Below are positions 16,119 to 24,264 of a stretch of 51,928 nt of DNA, piece after piece. Made by a program: the position numbers and the translations under genes. Position 1 is the first letter of the stretch. Every line of letters starts with the position of its first letter. The notes beneath the pieces were generated by a model. That model saw only the letters and a program-made list of their open reading frames with translations, was not told the DNA's origin and did no database searches. Origin of the DNA: an uncultured Synergistales bacterium (GTDB taxonomy: Bacteria; Synergistota; Synergistia; Synergistales; Aminobacteriaceae); assembly GCA_905233455.1 (NCBI GenBank), contig CAJOES010000001.1, forward strand, positions 1 to 51,928. The letters are read 5' to 3'.

Positions 16119-18092
16119 ATGCCTCAAATTACAGTGCCTGAAGGAAAAATATTAGACAAGATTGACGGAACTTTACGCAATGACACACCTGAAGAATACG
16201 TCCGCCAGACCATAGAACGCCGTTTGCTTGACGAGCTGAGATACACCGCCGGACGCATCTCCGTAGAGTACGGGCTCAAGATCGGCATTCAGCGGCCAAG
16301 AGCAGACCTCATCATATGGGACGACGGAGCAAAACACTCACAGGACACCGCAAAGATCATCATAGAGTGCAAGAAGTCATCAATACCGGCAGACAGCGCA
16401 AAAGACGGGATCGAACAGCTTAAATCCTACATGACAGCCTGCCCGAACTGCGAATGGGGAATGTGGACTAACAGCCTTCAAAAATTCGTGTTCAAGAAAG
16501 AGCAAAATTCAGCCTGCGAAATTGAATTTGTAGAATACAACGACATACCCACTGCCGACGGAAAAATTATTGAACGCCCAAAACGCTCGGAACTCGTAAA
16601 CGCTTCTGATGATAACCTCTTGTTCGTGTTCAGGACGTGCCACAATCACATTTACGCAAATGACGGACTTCACAAACAGCAGGCCTTTTTTGAGTTCCTC
16701 AAGATAATATTCTGCAAGATTCAGGACGAACGCAGCCTGCCTACAACGCCCATAGAATTTTACGCAACATCAAAAGAGCGCAGAAACCCGGACGGACAGC
16801 TTACCGTGAAGAAACGTATAGCATCAATCTTCGGGAACGTCAAAAAATCCTACGGCACAATATTTGACCCGAAAGACGAAATCACATTAACGCCCAGAAG
16901 CCTCGCATATGTCGTGAGCGAACTGCAGCGTTACAACCTGCTCAACACAAACATAGACATCAAAGGCAAAGCATATGAGGAGATCGTAGGCTCAAATTTA
17001 CGCGGGGACAGGGGAGAGTTCTTCACACCGCGCAACATCATGAAGATGACCGTAGAAATGATAAATCCCGGCATCAATGAAAGAGTCCTAGACAGCTCAT
17101 GCGGGACGGGCGGCTTTCTCGTCATGGCATTAACCCACATGATAGACACCTTACAGCGCGAATTCGAGCACGGCTTCGGACTGCCCAAATCACAATGGAG
17201 CACAGATCAGGCACGGGCTTTTGACGACAAGAAAAAGGAACTTGCTGCGAGCCAGTATTACGGCTTTGACCTCAACCCCGATTTAGTGAAAGCCACAAAA
17301 ATGAATATGGTCATGAACAACGACGGAAGCGGAAACATCATGCAGGCAAATTCACTCCTGCCCCCGCACATGTGGCCGGACGATTTCCGCGCAAAACTCG
17401 CCGCATCTCTGGGGATTGACGCATCTGAACTCCGCAGCCATGACACGATAGCATTATTTGACGTTATCGTTACGAATCCCCCCTTCGGAAGCAAGATACC
17501 CATCAAGGACGATTACATATTGAAACAGTTTGAACTTGCACGCATATGGAAGCGCGACAAAAATTCGGGCGAATGGGTCATGACCGAAAAATTACAGTCT
17601 TCAGTGCCGCCGGAGATTCTTTTCATCGAACGCTGTACCCAGTTCCTGAAGGAAGGCGGAAGAATGGGGATAATTCTCCCGGATTCTATTCTTGGTTCGC
17701 CGGGACTAGGCTATATACGGCAGTGGATACTGATCAACCACAGGATAGCAGCAAGCCTTGACCTTACGCCGGACACCTTCCAGCCCCATAACGGCACGCA
17801 GACATCAATACTCCTGCTGGAGAAGAAGACGGAACGCGAGAAGACCGGAGAGGCTATCACGCACCATATAGCGAATTACCCCGTGTTTATGGCAAAAGTT
17901 GACAGGGTAGGGCATGACAGGCGGGGCAACCTGTTATACAAGCGGGACGAGGCAGGGAACGAGATAACTGAAGGCAAAGAGAAAATCATAGACGACCAGA
18001 CACAGGAATTACCTGCAGTGTTTGAGGAATGGGCTGAAAAAAAAACGGCTTATTTCTGGGCGAAACACCGTACTGTTCAGTACGGCATATAA
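16119..18092 (+). CDS. Restriction-modification fusion: HsdR_N-type nuclease plus N6-adenine methyltransferase
   Basis: A 657-residue protein. Residues 40-130 match the HsdR N-terminal nuclease domain with a PD-(D/E)XK-type site (D63 in RADLIIW; E83 and K85 in IIECKK). Residues 270-610 match the HsdM class of adenine methyltransferases: RGDRGEFFTP (295-304), SAM motif DSSCGTGGF (325-333) and catalytic NPPF (453-456). It would both cut and methylate DNA, guided by the specificity protein encoded next. No HsdR-type translocase is present. At 18037-18045 the frame crosses nine A and ends after a short tail unlike the family; a -1 shift there would join it to the specificity frame as one protein of about 1109 residues. 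Confidence 0.88.
   Translation: MPQITVPEGKILDKIDGTLRNDTPEEYVRQTIERRLLDELRYTAGRISVEYGLKIGIQRPRADLIIWDDGAKHSQDTAKIIIECKKSSIPADSAKDGIEQLKSYMTACPNCEWGMWTNSLQKFVFKKEQNSACEIEFVEYNDIPTADGKIIERPKRSELVNASDDNLLFVFRTCHNHIYANDGLHKQQAFFEFLKIIFCKIQDERSLPTTPIEFYATSKERRNPDGQLTVKKRIASIFGNVKKSYGTIFDPKDEITLTPRSLAYVVSELQRYNLLNTNIDIKGKAYEEIVGSNLRGDRGEFFTPRNIMKMTVEMINPGINERVLDSSCGTGGFLVMALTHMIDTLQREFEHGFGLPKSQWSTDQARAFDDKKKELAASQYYGFDLNPDLVKATKMNMVMNNDGSGNIMQANSLLPPHMWPDDFRAKLAASLGIDASELRSHDTIALFDVIVTNPPFGSKIPIKDDYILKQFELARIWKRDKNSGEWVMTEKLQSSVPPEILFIERCTQFLKEGGRMGIILPDSILGSPGLGYIRQWILINHRIAASLDLTPDTFQPHNGTQTSILLLEKKTEREKTGEAITHHIANYPVFMAKVDRVGHDRRGNLLYKRDEAGNEITEGKEKIIDDQTQELPAVFEEWAEKKTAYFWAKHRTVQYGI
18037..18045 (+). 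repeat. A9 homopolymer at the methyltransferase/specificity junction
   Basis: Nine A in a row. The -1 frame is closed by TGA at 18035-18037 and opens exactly here, running on as the specificity protein. A tract of ten (or seven) A would fuse both frames. It is a candidate slippage site (DNA, RNA polymerase or ribosome, A AAA AAA). Confidence 0.7.
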
Positions 18093-18115
18093 GCGAGGTA
18101 TTATCGGACCCGGAT

Positions 18116-19447
18116 TTGCGGCTTGAAGCCGGCGTGTTTGACCGTGAGGCAGGGAGAGCCGCTGAAAGTGTAGAGCAGGGGAAATTCGGTGCGGTGAAGT
18201 TCGGAGATATTGCGGTGTCGTATATGTTCGGGCGTTCGGTGAAGCTCATGCGGACAAAATCACCGTATCCTTTCTTTCAGCCTTCAAGCGTTACCGACAT
18301 CAAACCCAAAACAGACGGCTATTTATATTCGCGCAAACAATCAGAGATTGACGAACTTATGATACACAAAGGCCAAGTGTTATTATCCCGTTCTGGTGCT
18401 ATAGGGCGGGCAGTCTATGTGTCTGATACTCTCGACGGAAAATACTTAAGTCCTGACATGCTGCGAATTGACACCAATAACCCTGAAGACACGGGATATG
18501 TTTATGCGTACCTGAAAAGTTCAGCGGGACAGAAAATTTTGCAGTCTCTTGCATTCGGGGCGGTTATTCTTCACATAAACCCTGAACATCTGAATGATAT
18601 ACCCGTTCCCTATCCTCCCGAAGAAATACGCAGGAAGATTCATGAACTCGTCGTGAAGTCGTATGCCCTGCGTGATGAGTCTAATATCCTGCTCGATGAG
18701 GCCGAGTCCCTGCTGGTGCGTGAGCTTGGCCTGCCTCCGGTTGACGGCATGAAGGCCCGGGAAGGTGCAGAGTCCTTTGAGGTCAGCAGCTCGGAACTGT
18801 GCGGAAGGTTTGAGGCATCGTATCATTCTCCGCTGTTCGGCAGGATAGAAGGGATATTGCGTAGGAATGCAGGAGAAGTTATCACTGTGGGAAGTGAGAG
18901 AGTCAGCCGGAAAATAATATTGCCTGGAATATTCAAACGCGTTTATGTCGGCGAGGGTTACGGCGTTCCGTTCTTAGGGGGAAAGCAAATCGGAGAATTA
19001 GACCCTTATGACAAAAAATATTTGTCGTTCTTAAAGCATGATAAATTGATACGCGAGGTGCTAACTATACGCGAAAATATGATACTAGTAACATGTATTG
19101 GGACTGTCGGTAAAGCGGTTCTCGTTCCTAAATACTGGGACGGCTGGGCTGTAAGTCAGAATATTATGCGTGTAGTTCCTGTATCAGATGACATTGCGGG
19201 CTATATATATGTGTGGCTTGCGTCTGAATGGGGTCGTGAACTCGTAAGGCGGTATTCTTGCGGTGGTGTAGTAGAGGAGGTTAGAGACGAACATATGAGG
19301 CAGGTCCCGTTTCCGCTGTTGCGTGATGAGGGGGCACAGAAACGGATAAACAGCCTTGCTCTTGAGGCCAATGCAAAGAGGACAGAGGCATATATGCTTG
19401 AGCGTGAGGCACTTGGGATAATGGAGAAGGAAATAATACAAAAATAA
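18116..19447 (+). CDS. Type I-like DNA specificity subunit (HsdS family), start uncertain
   Basis: From the TTG at 18116 this frame gives 443 residues with two target-recognition halves, each followed by a helical spacer (the first near RRKIHELVVKSYALRDESN, residues 170-188; the last at the C-terminus). Such proteins choose the DNA site for methylation. The frame is open back to 18038, and those upstream codons read like genuine specificity-protein sequence (ISEVLSDPDLRLEAG). There is no ATG, and no ribosome site at proper distance before the TTG. It may therefore be the C-terminal part of a fusion made by frameshifting at the A9 tract. Confidence 0.8.
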   Translation: MRLEAGVFDREAGRAAESVEQGKFGAVKFGDIAVSYMFGRSVKLMRTKSPYPFFQPSSVTDIKPKTDGYLYSRKQSEIDELMIHKGQVLLSRSGAIGRAVYVSDTLDGKYLSPDMLRIDTNNPEDTGYVYAYLKSSAGQKILQSLAFGAVILHINPEHLNDIPVPYPPEEIRRKIHELVVKSYALRDESNILLDEAESLLVRELGLPPVDGMKAREGAESFEVSSSELCGRFEASYHSPLFGRIEGILRRNAGEVITVGSERVSRKIILPGIFKRVYVGEGYGVPFLGGKQIGELDPYDKKYLSFLKHDKLIREVLTIRENMILVTCIGTVGKAVLVPKYWDGWAVSQNIMRVVPVSDDIAGYIYVWLASEWGRELVRRYSCGGVVEEVRDEHMRQVPFPLLRDEGAQKRINSLALEANAKRTEAYMLEREALGIMEKEIIQK

Positions 19448-19471
19448 CCCTCAGTGCAGTATCTGAGGGTT
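19446..19471. terminator. Bidirectional terminator between hsdS and the DapA-family gene
   Basis: AACCCTCAG and CTGAGGGTT form a perfect nine-base stem with an eight-base loop. On the minus strand it is followed by ATTTTTG, a good end for the DapA-family gene; on the plus strand the T run is weak. Confidence 0.65.
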
Positions 19472-19497
19472 TAAGCATATACAGGGAGAAAAAGAGA

Positions 19498-20388
19498 CTA
19501 CTTCAGAAGCCCGATATTGTGCAGGACTGTATCAAGTTTTGCGTGCTGTTCCGGCGTTAACGGCTGTATGGGTTCTGCGCACTTTCCTACGTTGTAGCCG
19601 ATCATGTTCAACGCTTCCTTGATGACTACCGGGAAACTTCCCATGTTCGTGGCTATACGCAGTTCACTGAGCTTGAATTGTGCCTCAAGTGCCGCATCAT
19701 ATTTCCCGGCCTTGAAGTTTTCGTATATGTCTACGGCAATTCTAGGCGCAATATTCCCGCATGAAGTTATAGCCCCTGCCGCACCGTAATGCAGTGCCGC
19801 ATATATCAGCGTATCCCTTCCCATCAGGACGCAGAAGCCAGGATTGTCGCGGGTAAGGCGTATATATTCCTCGCTGTTCGTCATGTCCCCGGTTGAATCT
19901 TTCACGGCTATTATGTTGGGTATCTTCGCGAGCTTCTGTATTGTCTCCGGCGCAACGGTAACATTAGTCTTGGGCTTGTTGTTGTAGATGACGATCGGAA
20001 GTGATGTGGCTTCGGCTATCTTCCGGTAATATATCTCAAGCTCTGCCTGTGTCTGGCTCACGAACATAGGAGTCAGTACGCTCAAAGCATCAACCTTCAC
20101 TTCTTCCGCAATCTTCGCGAGTTCTATTGCACCCTTGGGCGTAATATGGTTTGCACCCGCATATATGTCCATCTTTCCGCGTGCATAGTTCACAGTAACT
20201 TCCAGCACATGACGGTAGAAGCCGTTGTCGAAAGCGTAAAACTCTCCTGAAGTGCCGAACGGGAACACGCCGTGAATGCCGTTGTCGATGAAATACTGCA
20301 ATAACTTCTTGTATTCTTCCTCAAGGAAACGGCCGGTGTCGTCAAAAGGAGTAACGACGGGGATAACAATACCTTTGGGCTTGAACAT
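19498..20388 (-). CDS. Dihydrodipicolinate synthase/N-acetylneuraminate lyase family aldolase
   Basis: A 296-residue TIM-barrel class I aldolase of the DapA family. The Schiff-base lysine is K163 (AVKDSTGD), the tyrosine is Y135 (IYNN) and the carboxylate-binding loop is GTSGE (45-49). True DapA has GTTGE and an arginine in YNVPxRT; here the latter position is lysine (K140), so aspartate-semialdehyde may not be the substrate, and a 2-keto-acid lyase is possible. GAGGGGA lies ten bases before the ATG at 20388; an earlier start would add 17 atypical residues. It diverges from the coiled-coil gene and no lysine-pathway gene is adjacent. Confidence 0.82.
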   Translation of the reverse strand: MFKPKGIVIPVVTPFDDTGRFLEEEYKKLLQYFIDNGIHGVFPFGTSGEFYAFDNGFYRHVLEVTVNYARGKMDIYAGANHITPKGAIELAKIAEEVKVDALSVLTPMFVSQTQAELEIYYRKIAEATSLPIVIYNNKPKTNVTVAPETIQKLAKIPNIIAVKDSTGDMTNSEEYIRLTRDNPGFCVLMGRDTLIYAALHYGAAGAITSCGNIAPRIAVDIYENFKAGKYDAALEAQFKLSELRIATNMGSFPVVIKEALNMIGYNVGKCAEPIQPLTPEQHAKLDTVLHNIGLLK

Positions 20389-20463
20389 GATAATAATTTC
20401 CCCTCTCATGAATAAATTATAGTTATGCGGTAAGGACATTATACACGCAAAAAATCAGTCTGT

Positions 20464-20490
20464 TTGTGAAAAATTTACGATTATTATAGA
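20464..20490 (+). promoter_or_regulatory. Candidate promoter of the coiled-coil gene
   Basis: TTGTGA (20464-20469) and TATAGA (20485-20490), 15 bases apart, about 40 bases before the ATG. Its -10 resembles that of aroD. The -35 is weak. Confidence 0.35.
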
Positions 20491-20532
20491 ATTACGGGCA
20501 TAAAAAATTTTCTGCACAGGGAGGATATTTTA

Positions 20533-21849
20533 ATGTTGAAGAAAACAGCAATGCTCGTACTGCTGTTGATGTTCTTTGCCCCGGCATCATGGGCAGATGA
20601 TGAGCCTGAAGCAGTAGAGACGACAGAAACAGCACAGACAGTTGAAGCCGCTGAAGCAGAGACCGCCGAAGAACCCGACGAGCTTGCACAGCGTGAGGCC
20701 GCGCTCAATGCCAGAGCCGCAGAACTTGAAGCCCTGGCCGCATCACTTGCAGACCGGGAAGCCAAACTTGCAGACGGTGAAAGGAACTTTGCACCCAGAG
20801 CCGCCGCACTCGCAAAGAGAAACAGCGAAATTTCCGGAGCTTCTGCCGTACTTCTCGGACGCGAGACACAGATGAACAAGCGCGAACTTGACCTCATGGC
20901 ACGTGAGGCTGAACTTGCACGCCGTGAGATGAGGTTTGCGGAGGAGAGCCAGAAATTCACGGAGGCATCTGCGGCACTTGCAGGACGTGAGGCAGACCTT
21001 GCACGCAGAGAGGCAGACCTTGCAGGACGCGAGGGAGAACTCAGCGCGAAGATTTCAGCGAAGGAAGCTGCGGATCAGATCACTGCACGCGAGGCGGATC
21101 TCGTCAGGCGTGAGGCAGAACTTACGGCACGTGAAGCTACAGGAAACAGGCTCAATGCTCTTGAGGCACAGCTCAACGACAAGAGCACGGAACTTACTGC
21201 GCGTGAAGATGCAGTTACGGCGCGTGAATCGTCAGTGAAGGAACAGGAGCAGAAATTATCGGAGGCATCAAAGAAGGTTGCAGACGTTGAAGCAGGCATA
21301 GCAAAGAGGGAATCGGACATCAAAGCACGTGAAAGCGAACTTGCCAGCAGAAACCAGCAGCTTAATTCCTACACTTCCGCACTTAACTCAAGGGAGGCGG
21401 CATTAGTCAACCGTGAAACAGAGGCAGGGAAGAAGGCAAATGAAGTTCAGGAGCTGGAGACTCTCATAAAGGAACTTCCTGCATTTGACCCGGACAGCTC
21501 AACAGAAGCATCAATGATACTCACCTACAGCATACCTGCGGCACGGAGGCGCGAGCTTATCGAGATGCAGAGACGTGCATACCAGAGCTACAGCGCAAAC
21601 AGGATCACACAGGCATTCGGCGAGTATGTTGCTGCGGCAGAGGCAGAACCCAACGCCAACTATCTTGCAGCATACTGGGCGGCATTGTCGGCAAGCAGGC
21701 TCAACAACAGGAGGGCTGATGCGCTGACATGGGTCAACAAGGCATTAGAGATCAACCCGAACTACAAACCTGCACAGGAATTGAAGCGGAGGCTTGAGAC
21801 ACCTGCACGTTCAAACACACAGCAGAGAAGGCGCACGGGAACACGTTAA
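20533..21849 (+). CDS. Exported heptad-repeat coiled-coil protein with C-terminal TPR-like region
   Basis: A 438-residue protein I do not recognise by name. A signal peptide (about residues 1-21, ending SWA) is followed by an acidic stretch, then a long helical rod (about 48-325) built of seven-residue units of the form READLAR / REAALNA, rich in Ala, Glu and Arg. After a short linker, residues about 355-420 look like paired helices of TPR type (AFGEYVAAAEAEPNANYLAA; ALEINPNYKPAQEL). The tail is basic. It is probably periplasmic or envelope-attached, perhaps a spacer or scaffold. AGGGAGG precedes the ATG; it forms a single-gene unit with its own terminator. Confidence 0.8.
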   Translation: MLKKTAMLVLLLMFFAPASWADDEPEAVETTETAQTVEAAEAETAEEPDELAQREAALNARAAELEALAASLADREAKLADGERNFAPRAAALAKRNSEISGASAVLLGRETQMNKRELDLMAREAELARREMRFAEESQKFTEASAALAGREADLARREADLAGREGELSAKISAKEAADQITAREADLVRREAELTAREATGNRLNALEAQLNDKSTELTAREDAVTARESSVKEQEQKLSEASKKVADVEAGIAKRESDIKARESELASRNQQLNSYTSALNSREAALVNRETEAGKKANEVQELETLIKELPAFDPDSSTEASMILTYSIPAARRRELIEMQRRAYQSYSANRITQAFGEYVAAAEAEPNANYLAAYWAALSASRLNNRRADALTWVNKALEINPNYKPAQELKRRLETPARSNTQQRRRTGTR

Positions 21850-21876
21850 AATTATCGCAGAGTAATATATTCGTTA

Positions 21877-21911
21877 CCCCTTTGCGGTGAAATGCGGAGG
21901 GGGTTTTTTTT
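21877..21911 (+). terminator. Intrinsic terminator after the coiled-coil gene
   Basis: CCCCTTTGC pairs with GCGGAGGGG (two G-T pairs) around an eight-base loop, followed by eight T. It lies only 30 bases before the dnaJ start, leaving little room for a separate dnaJ promoter. Confidence 0.85.
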
Positions 21912-21940
21912 CAGATTTTTTCAGGAGGTGTTTTGCAGAC

Positions 21941-23083
21941 TTGGAGGACTTATATGAAATTTTAGGAGTATCACGGGACGCATCACAGGCGGACATAAAG
22001 AAGGCATACAGGGAGCTTGTGCGCAAATATCATCCCGACACGCATCCGGGCGATAAGGATATAGAAGAGAAGTTCAAGAAGATTAACGCGGCGTATACCG
22101 TGCTGAATGACCCGGAGAAGCGCGAGAAATATGACCGGTTCGGCTCAACGACTCCCGGTTCTGATCCGTTCGGAGGAATGGGAGGAATGGATCTCGGCGA
22201 TCTGTTCGGCGATATATTCTCTCAGGCATTCGGAGGGGGATTCGGCGGCGGGTTCTCGTCATCACGCAGGCAGAGGGCAGACTCACCCATGCGCGGTGAT
22301 GATATTGAGATGATCGTAACCGTATCGCTTTTGGAGGCCATGAAGGGTGTATCACGTGATATTGACGTTCAGAGATGGGAGACCTGCCAGCACTGCACTG
22401 GAACGGGAGCAAAGCCGGGCACTAAGCCTGAGACTTGCCCCAAGTGCAGCGGCCAGGGACAGGTACGGCAGAGGCAGCAGACTCTTTTCGGCACAATGAT
22501 GACCGTAACGACATGCCCGGACTGTCATGGGACGGGGAAAATCATACGGGACAAGTGCGATGAATGCGGGGGACGCGGACAGATACGCAAGAAGCATAAG
22601 ATTGAGGTGAAGATACCTGCAGGGGTTGAACGCAATATGCGCCTGAGAATCCCCAATGCAGGAGAGGCAGGAACTAACGGCGGCAGTGCAGGGGACTTAT
22701 ACCTCATCATTGATGTTGAGCTGGATCCGAACTTTGAGCGCAGTGGTTCTGACCTTCACACCAACATAATAATCACTTATCCGCAGGCAGTATTGGGGAC
22801 TGACACGGCGATAAAGACTCTTGACGGCACGGAGGAAACTGTAACCATACCTGCAGGGACATATCACGGACAGGTCTTGAAGGTTCGCGGAAAGGGAATG
22901 CCTAAACTGAACTCGCCGTTAAAGCTCACCGGTGATTTATATGCACACGTATATATAGATATTCCTACGGAGCTTACAGACAGACAGCGGGAATTGGTGA
23001 AAGCACTTGCAGAAGAAATGAAAGCTCCTGTTGCTGCGGATAAGCCGGGATTCTTCGACAAGTTCAAGAACCTGTTCAAGTGA
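21941..23083 (+). CDS. dnaJ: Chaperone protein DnaJ
   Basis: A 380-residue class I J-protein: J domain with HPD at 31-33, Gly/Phe-rich linker (GGMGGMDLGDLFGDIF), four CxxCxGxG zinc motifs (CQHCTGTG, CPKCSGQG, CPDCHGTG, CDECGGRG) and the C-terminal client-binding domains. It delivers unfolded proteins to DnaK and stimulates its ATPase. The start chosen is a TTG at 21941 with AGGAGGT about twelve bases upstream; the frame is open further back but through terminator sequence. No dnaK or grpE is beside it. It overlaps acpS (TGATG). Confidence 0.95.
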   Translation: MEDLYEILGVSRDASQADIKKAYRELVRKYHPDTHPGDKDIEEKFKKINAAYTVLNDPEKREKYDRFGSTTPGSDPFGGMGGMDLGDLFGDIFSQAFGGGFGGGFSSSRRQRADSPMRGDDIEMIVTVSLLEAMKGVSRDIDVQRWETCQHCTGTGAKPGTKPETCPKCSGQGQVRQRQQTLFGTMMTVTTCPDCHGTGKIIRDKCDECGGRGQIRKKHKIEVKIPAGVERNMRLRIPNAGEAGTNGGSAGDLYLIIDVELDPNFERSGSDLHTNIIITYPQAVLGTDTAIKTLDGTEETVTIPAGTYHGQVLKVRGKGMPKLNSPLKLTGDLYAHVYIDIPTELTDRQRELVKALAEEMKAPVAADKPGFFDKFKNLFK

Positions 23084-23430
23084 TGATTGCGGGAATAGGA
23101 ATAGATTTGTGCAGTATCTCAAGGGTTGAGGAAGCAATAAAATCTGACTTCTTCAGGGAAGAACTGTTTTCGATTGAGGAGATAGCATACTGTGAGTCAA
23201 AAGGGAAAAACCGTGCAGAGAGCTACGCATCATGTTTTGCGGCGCGTGAGGCATTCATTAAGGCTTCCGGCTTGTCTCTGGCATCTGTAATGTTCAGCGG
23301 TAATTTCTCGTTGAGCAGGTCTGAGGACGGCGCACCGAGAATAATTTTTCCTGAATACGAGAATAATACTTTTGTATCAATAACGCATGAAGATGATTAT
23401 GCGTGTGCAGTGGTAGTAATAGAGAAATAA
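23083..23430 (+). CDS. acpS: Holo-[acyl-carrier-protein] synthase
   Basis: A 115-residue phosphopantetheinyl transferase that activates acyl carrier protein for fatty-acid synthesis. It has the family N-terminus GIGIDL with magnesium ligand D8 and the block FAAREAFIKASG with E56 and K60. The ATG at 23083 overlaps the dnaJ stop; a GTG one codon earlier is possible. Length is typical. Confidence 0.93.
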   Translation: MIAGIGIDLCSISRVEEAIKSDFFREELFSIEEIAYCESKGKNRAESYASCFAAREAFIKASGLSLASVMFSGNFSLSRSEDGAPRIIFPEYENNTFVSITHEDDYACAVVVIEK

Positions 23431-23454
23431 CAAAATTCATGAGAGGTGATTTAT

Positions 23455-24264
23455 ATGATTATCAGGACGCTTGATTTTGATTTGGGTTCAGTGGTGTCAT
23501 GGCTGGGTTCAGGTTTCGTTGCGTTCTTCATACTAATGATAGTGCTTTCGGCGGCTATACGTATCGTGCCGGAATACAGGCGGTTAGTGCTGTTCCGTCT
23601 TGGCCGTCTTGTAGGGAGCAGAGGCCCTGGAATAGTGTTTATCGTTCCGTTCATTGACCGTTCAGTTACTGTTGATCTGCGTATACTGACTCTTGATGTT
23701 CCTGTGCAGGAGGTCATCACTAAGGACAACGTTGCGATAAAGGTTAATGCAGTGGTGTATTTCCGTGTGCTTGACCCGGCAAAATCTGTCGTTGAAGTCG
23801 AAAATTATATCGTAGCGACAAGCCAGCTTGCACAGACTACGCTGCGTTCCGTTGTAGGTTCTGTTGAGCTTGATGAAGTTCTCTCATCGCGTGAGAAGAT
23901 AAATCAGGAATTACAGAAGATTATTGACGAGCGTACGGATCCTTGGGGCATTAAGGTTAGTGCTGTTGAAGTGAAGGAGCTTGAACTGCCTGAAGGCATG
24001 AAGAGGGCTATGGCGCGTCAGGCAGAAGCAGAACGTGAACGCCGGGCCAAGATCATTGCGGCGGAAGGAGAACTTCAGGCGGCAGAGAAACTTTCAGAGG
24101 CGGCCAGAAAGATGGAGACATCACCGGTAACACTGCAGCTGAGATACCTGCAGACGATACGTGAAATTTCGGGAGAACGCAACACAACAACATTCTTCCC
24201 GATACCAATGGACTTGATACAGCCTTTCATTGAGAGGCTTGCCACGAAGGAGCAGAAATCATGA
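23455..24264 (+). CDS. SPFH/Band 7 domain protein (slipin, stomatin-like)
   Basis: A 269-residue membrane-associated protein: one hydrophobic segment near residues 15-38, then a Band 7 domain ([40 protein letters not shown]) and a helical stretch rich in Ala, Glu and Arg ([21 protein letters not shown]) used for oligomer formation. Slipins form large membrane rings and often partner an NfeD protein, which is not seen here. The ATG at 23455 follows GAGAGGTG. It overlaps alaS by four bases. Confidence 0.9.
   Translation: MIIRTLDFDLGSVVSWLGSGFVAFFILMIVLSAAIRIVPEYRRLVLFRLGRLVGSRGPGIVFIVPFIDRSVTVDLRILTLDVPVQEVITKDNVAIKVNAVVYFRVLDPAKSVVEVENYIVATSQLAQTTLRSVVGSVELDEVLSSREKINQELQKIIDERTDPWGIKVSAVEVKELELPEGMKRAMARQAEAERERRAKIIAAEGELQAAEKLSEAARKMETSPVTLQLRYLQTIREISGERNTTTFFPIPMDLIQPFIERLATKEQKS

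Noticed and set aside
16119-19447. A larger defence island around the restriction genes
   Set aside because: Flanking genes (aroD, DapA-family enzyme) are ordinary metabolic genes with their own terminators; no further defence genes were recognised next to it.
20600-21470. Repetitive DNA that could suggest a CRISPR array or minisatellite
   Set aside because: The repeats follow the seven-residue units of a continuous coding frame; there are no constant direct repeats with unique spacers.
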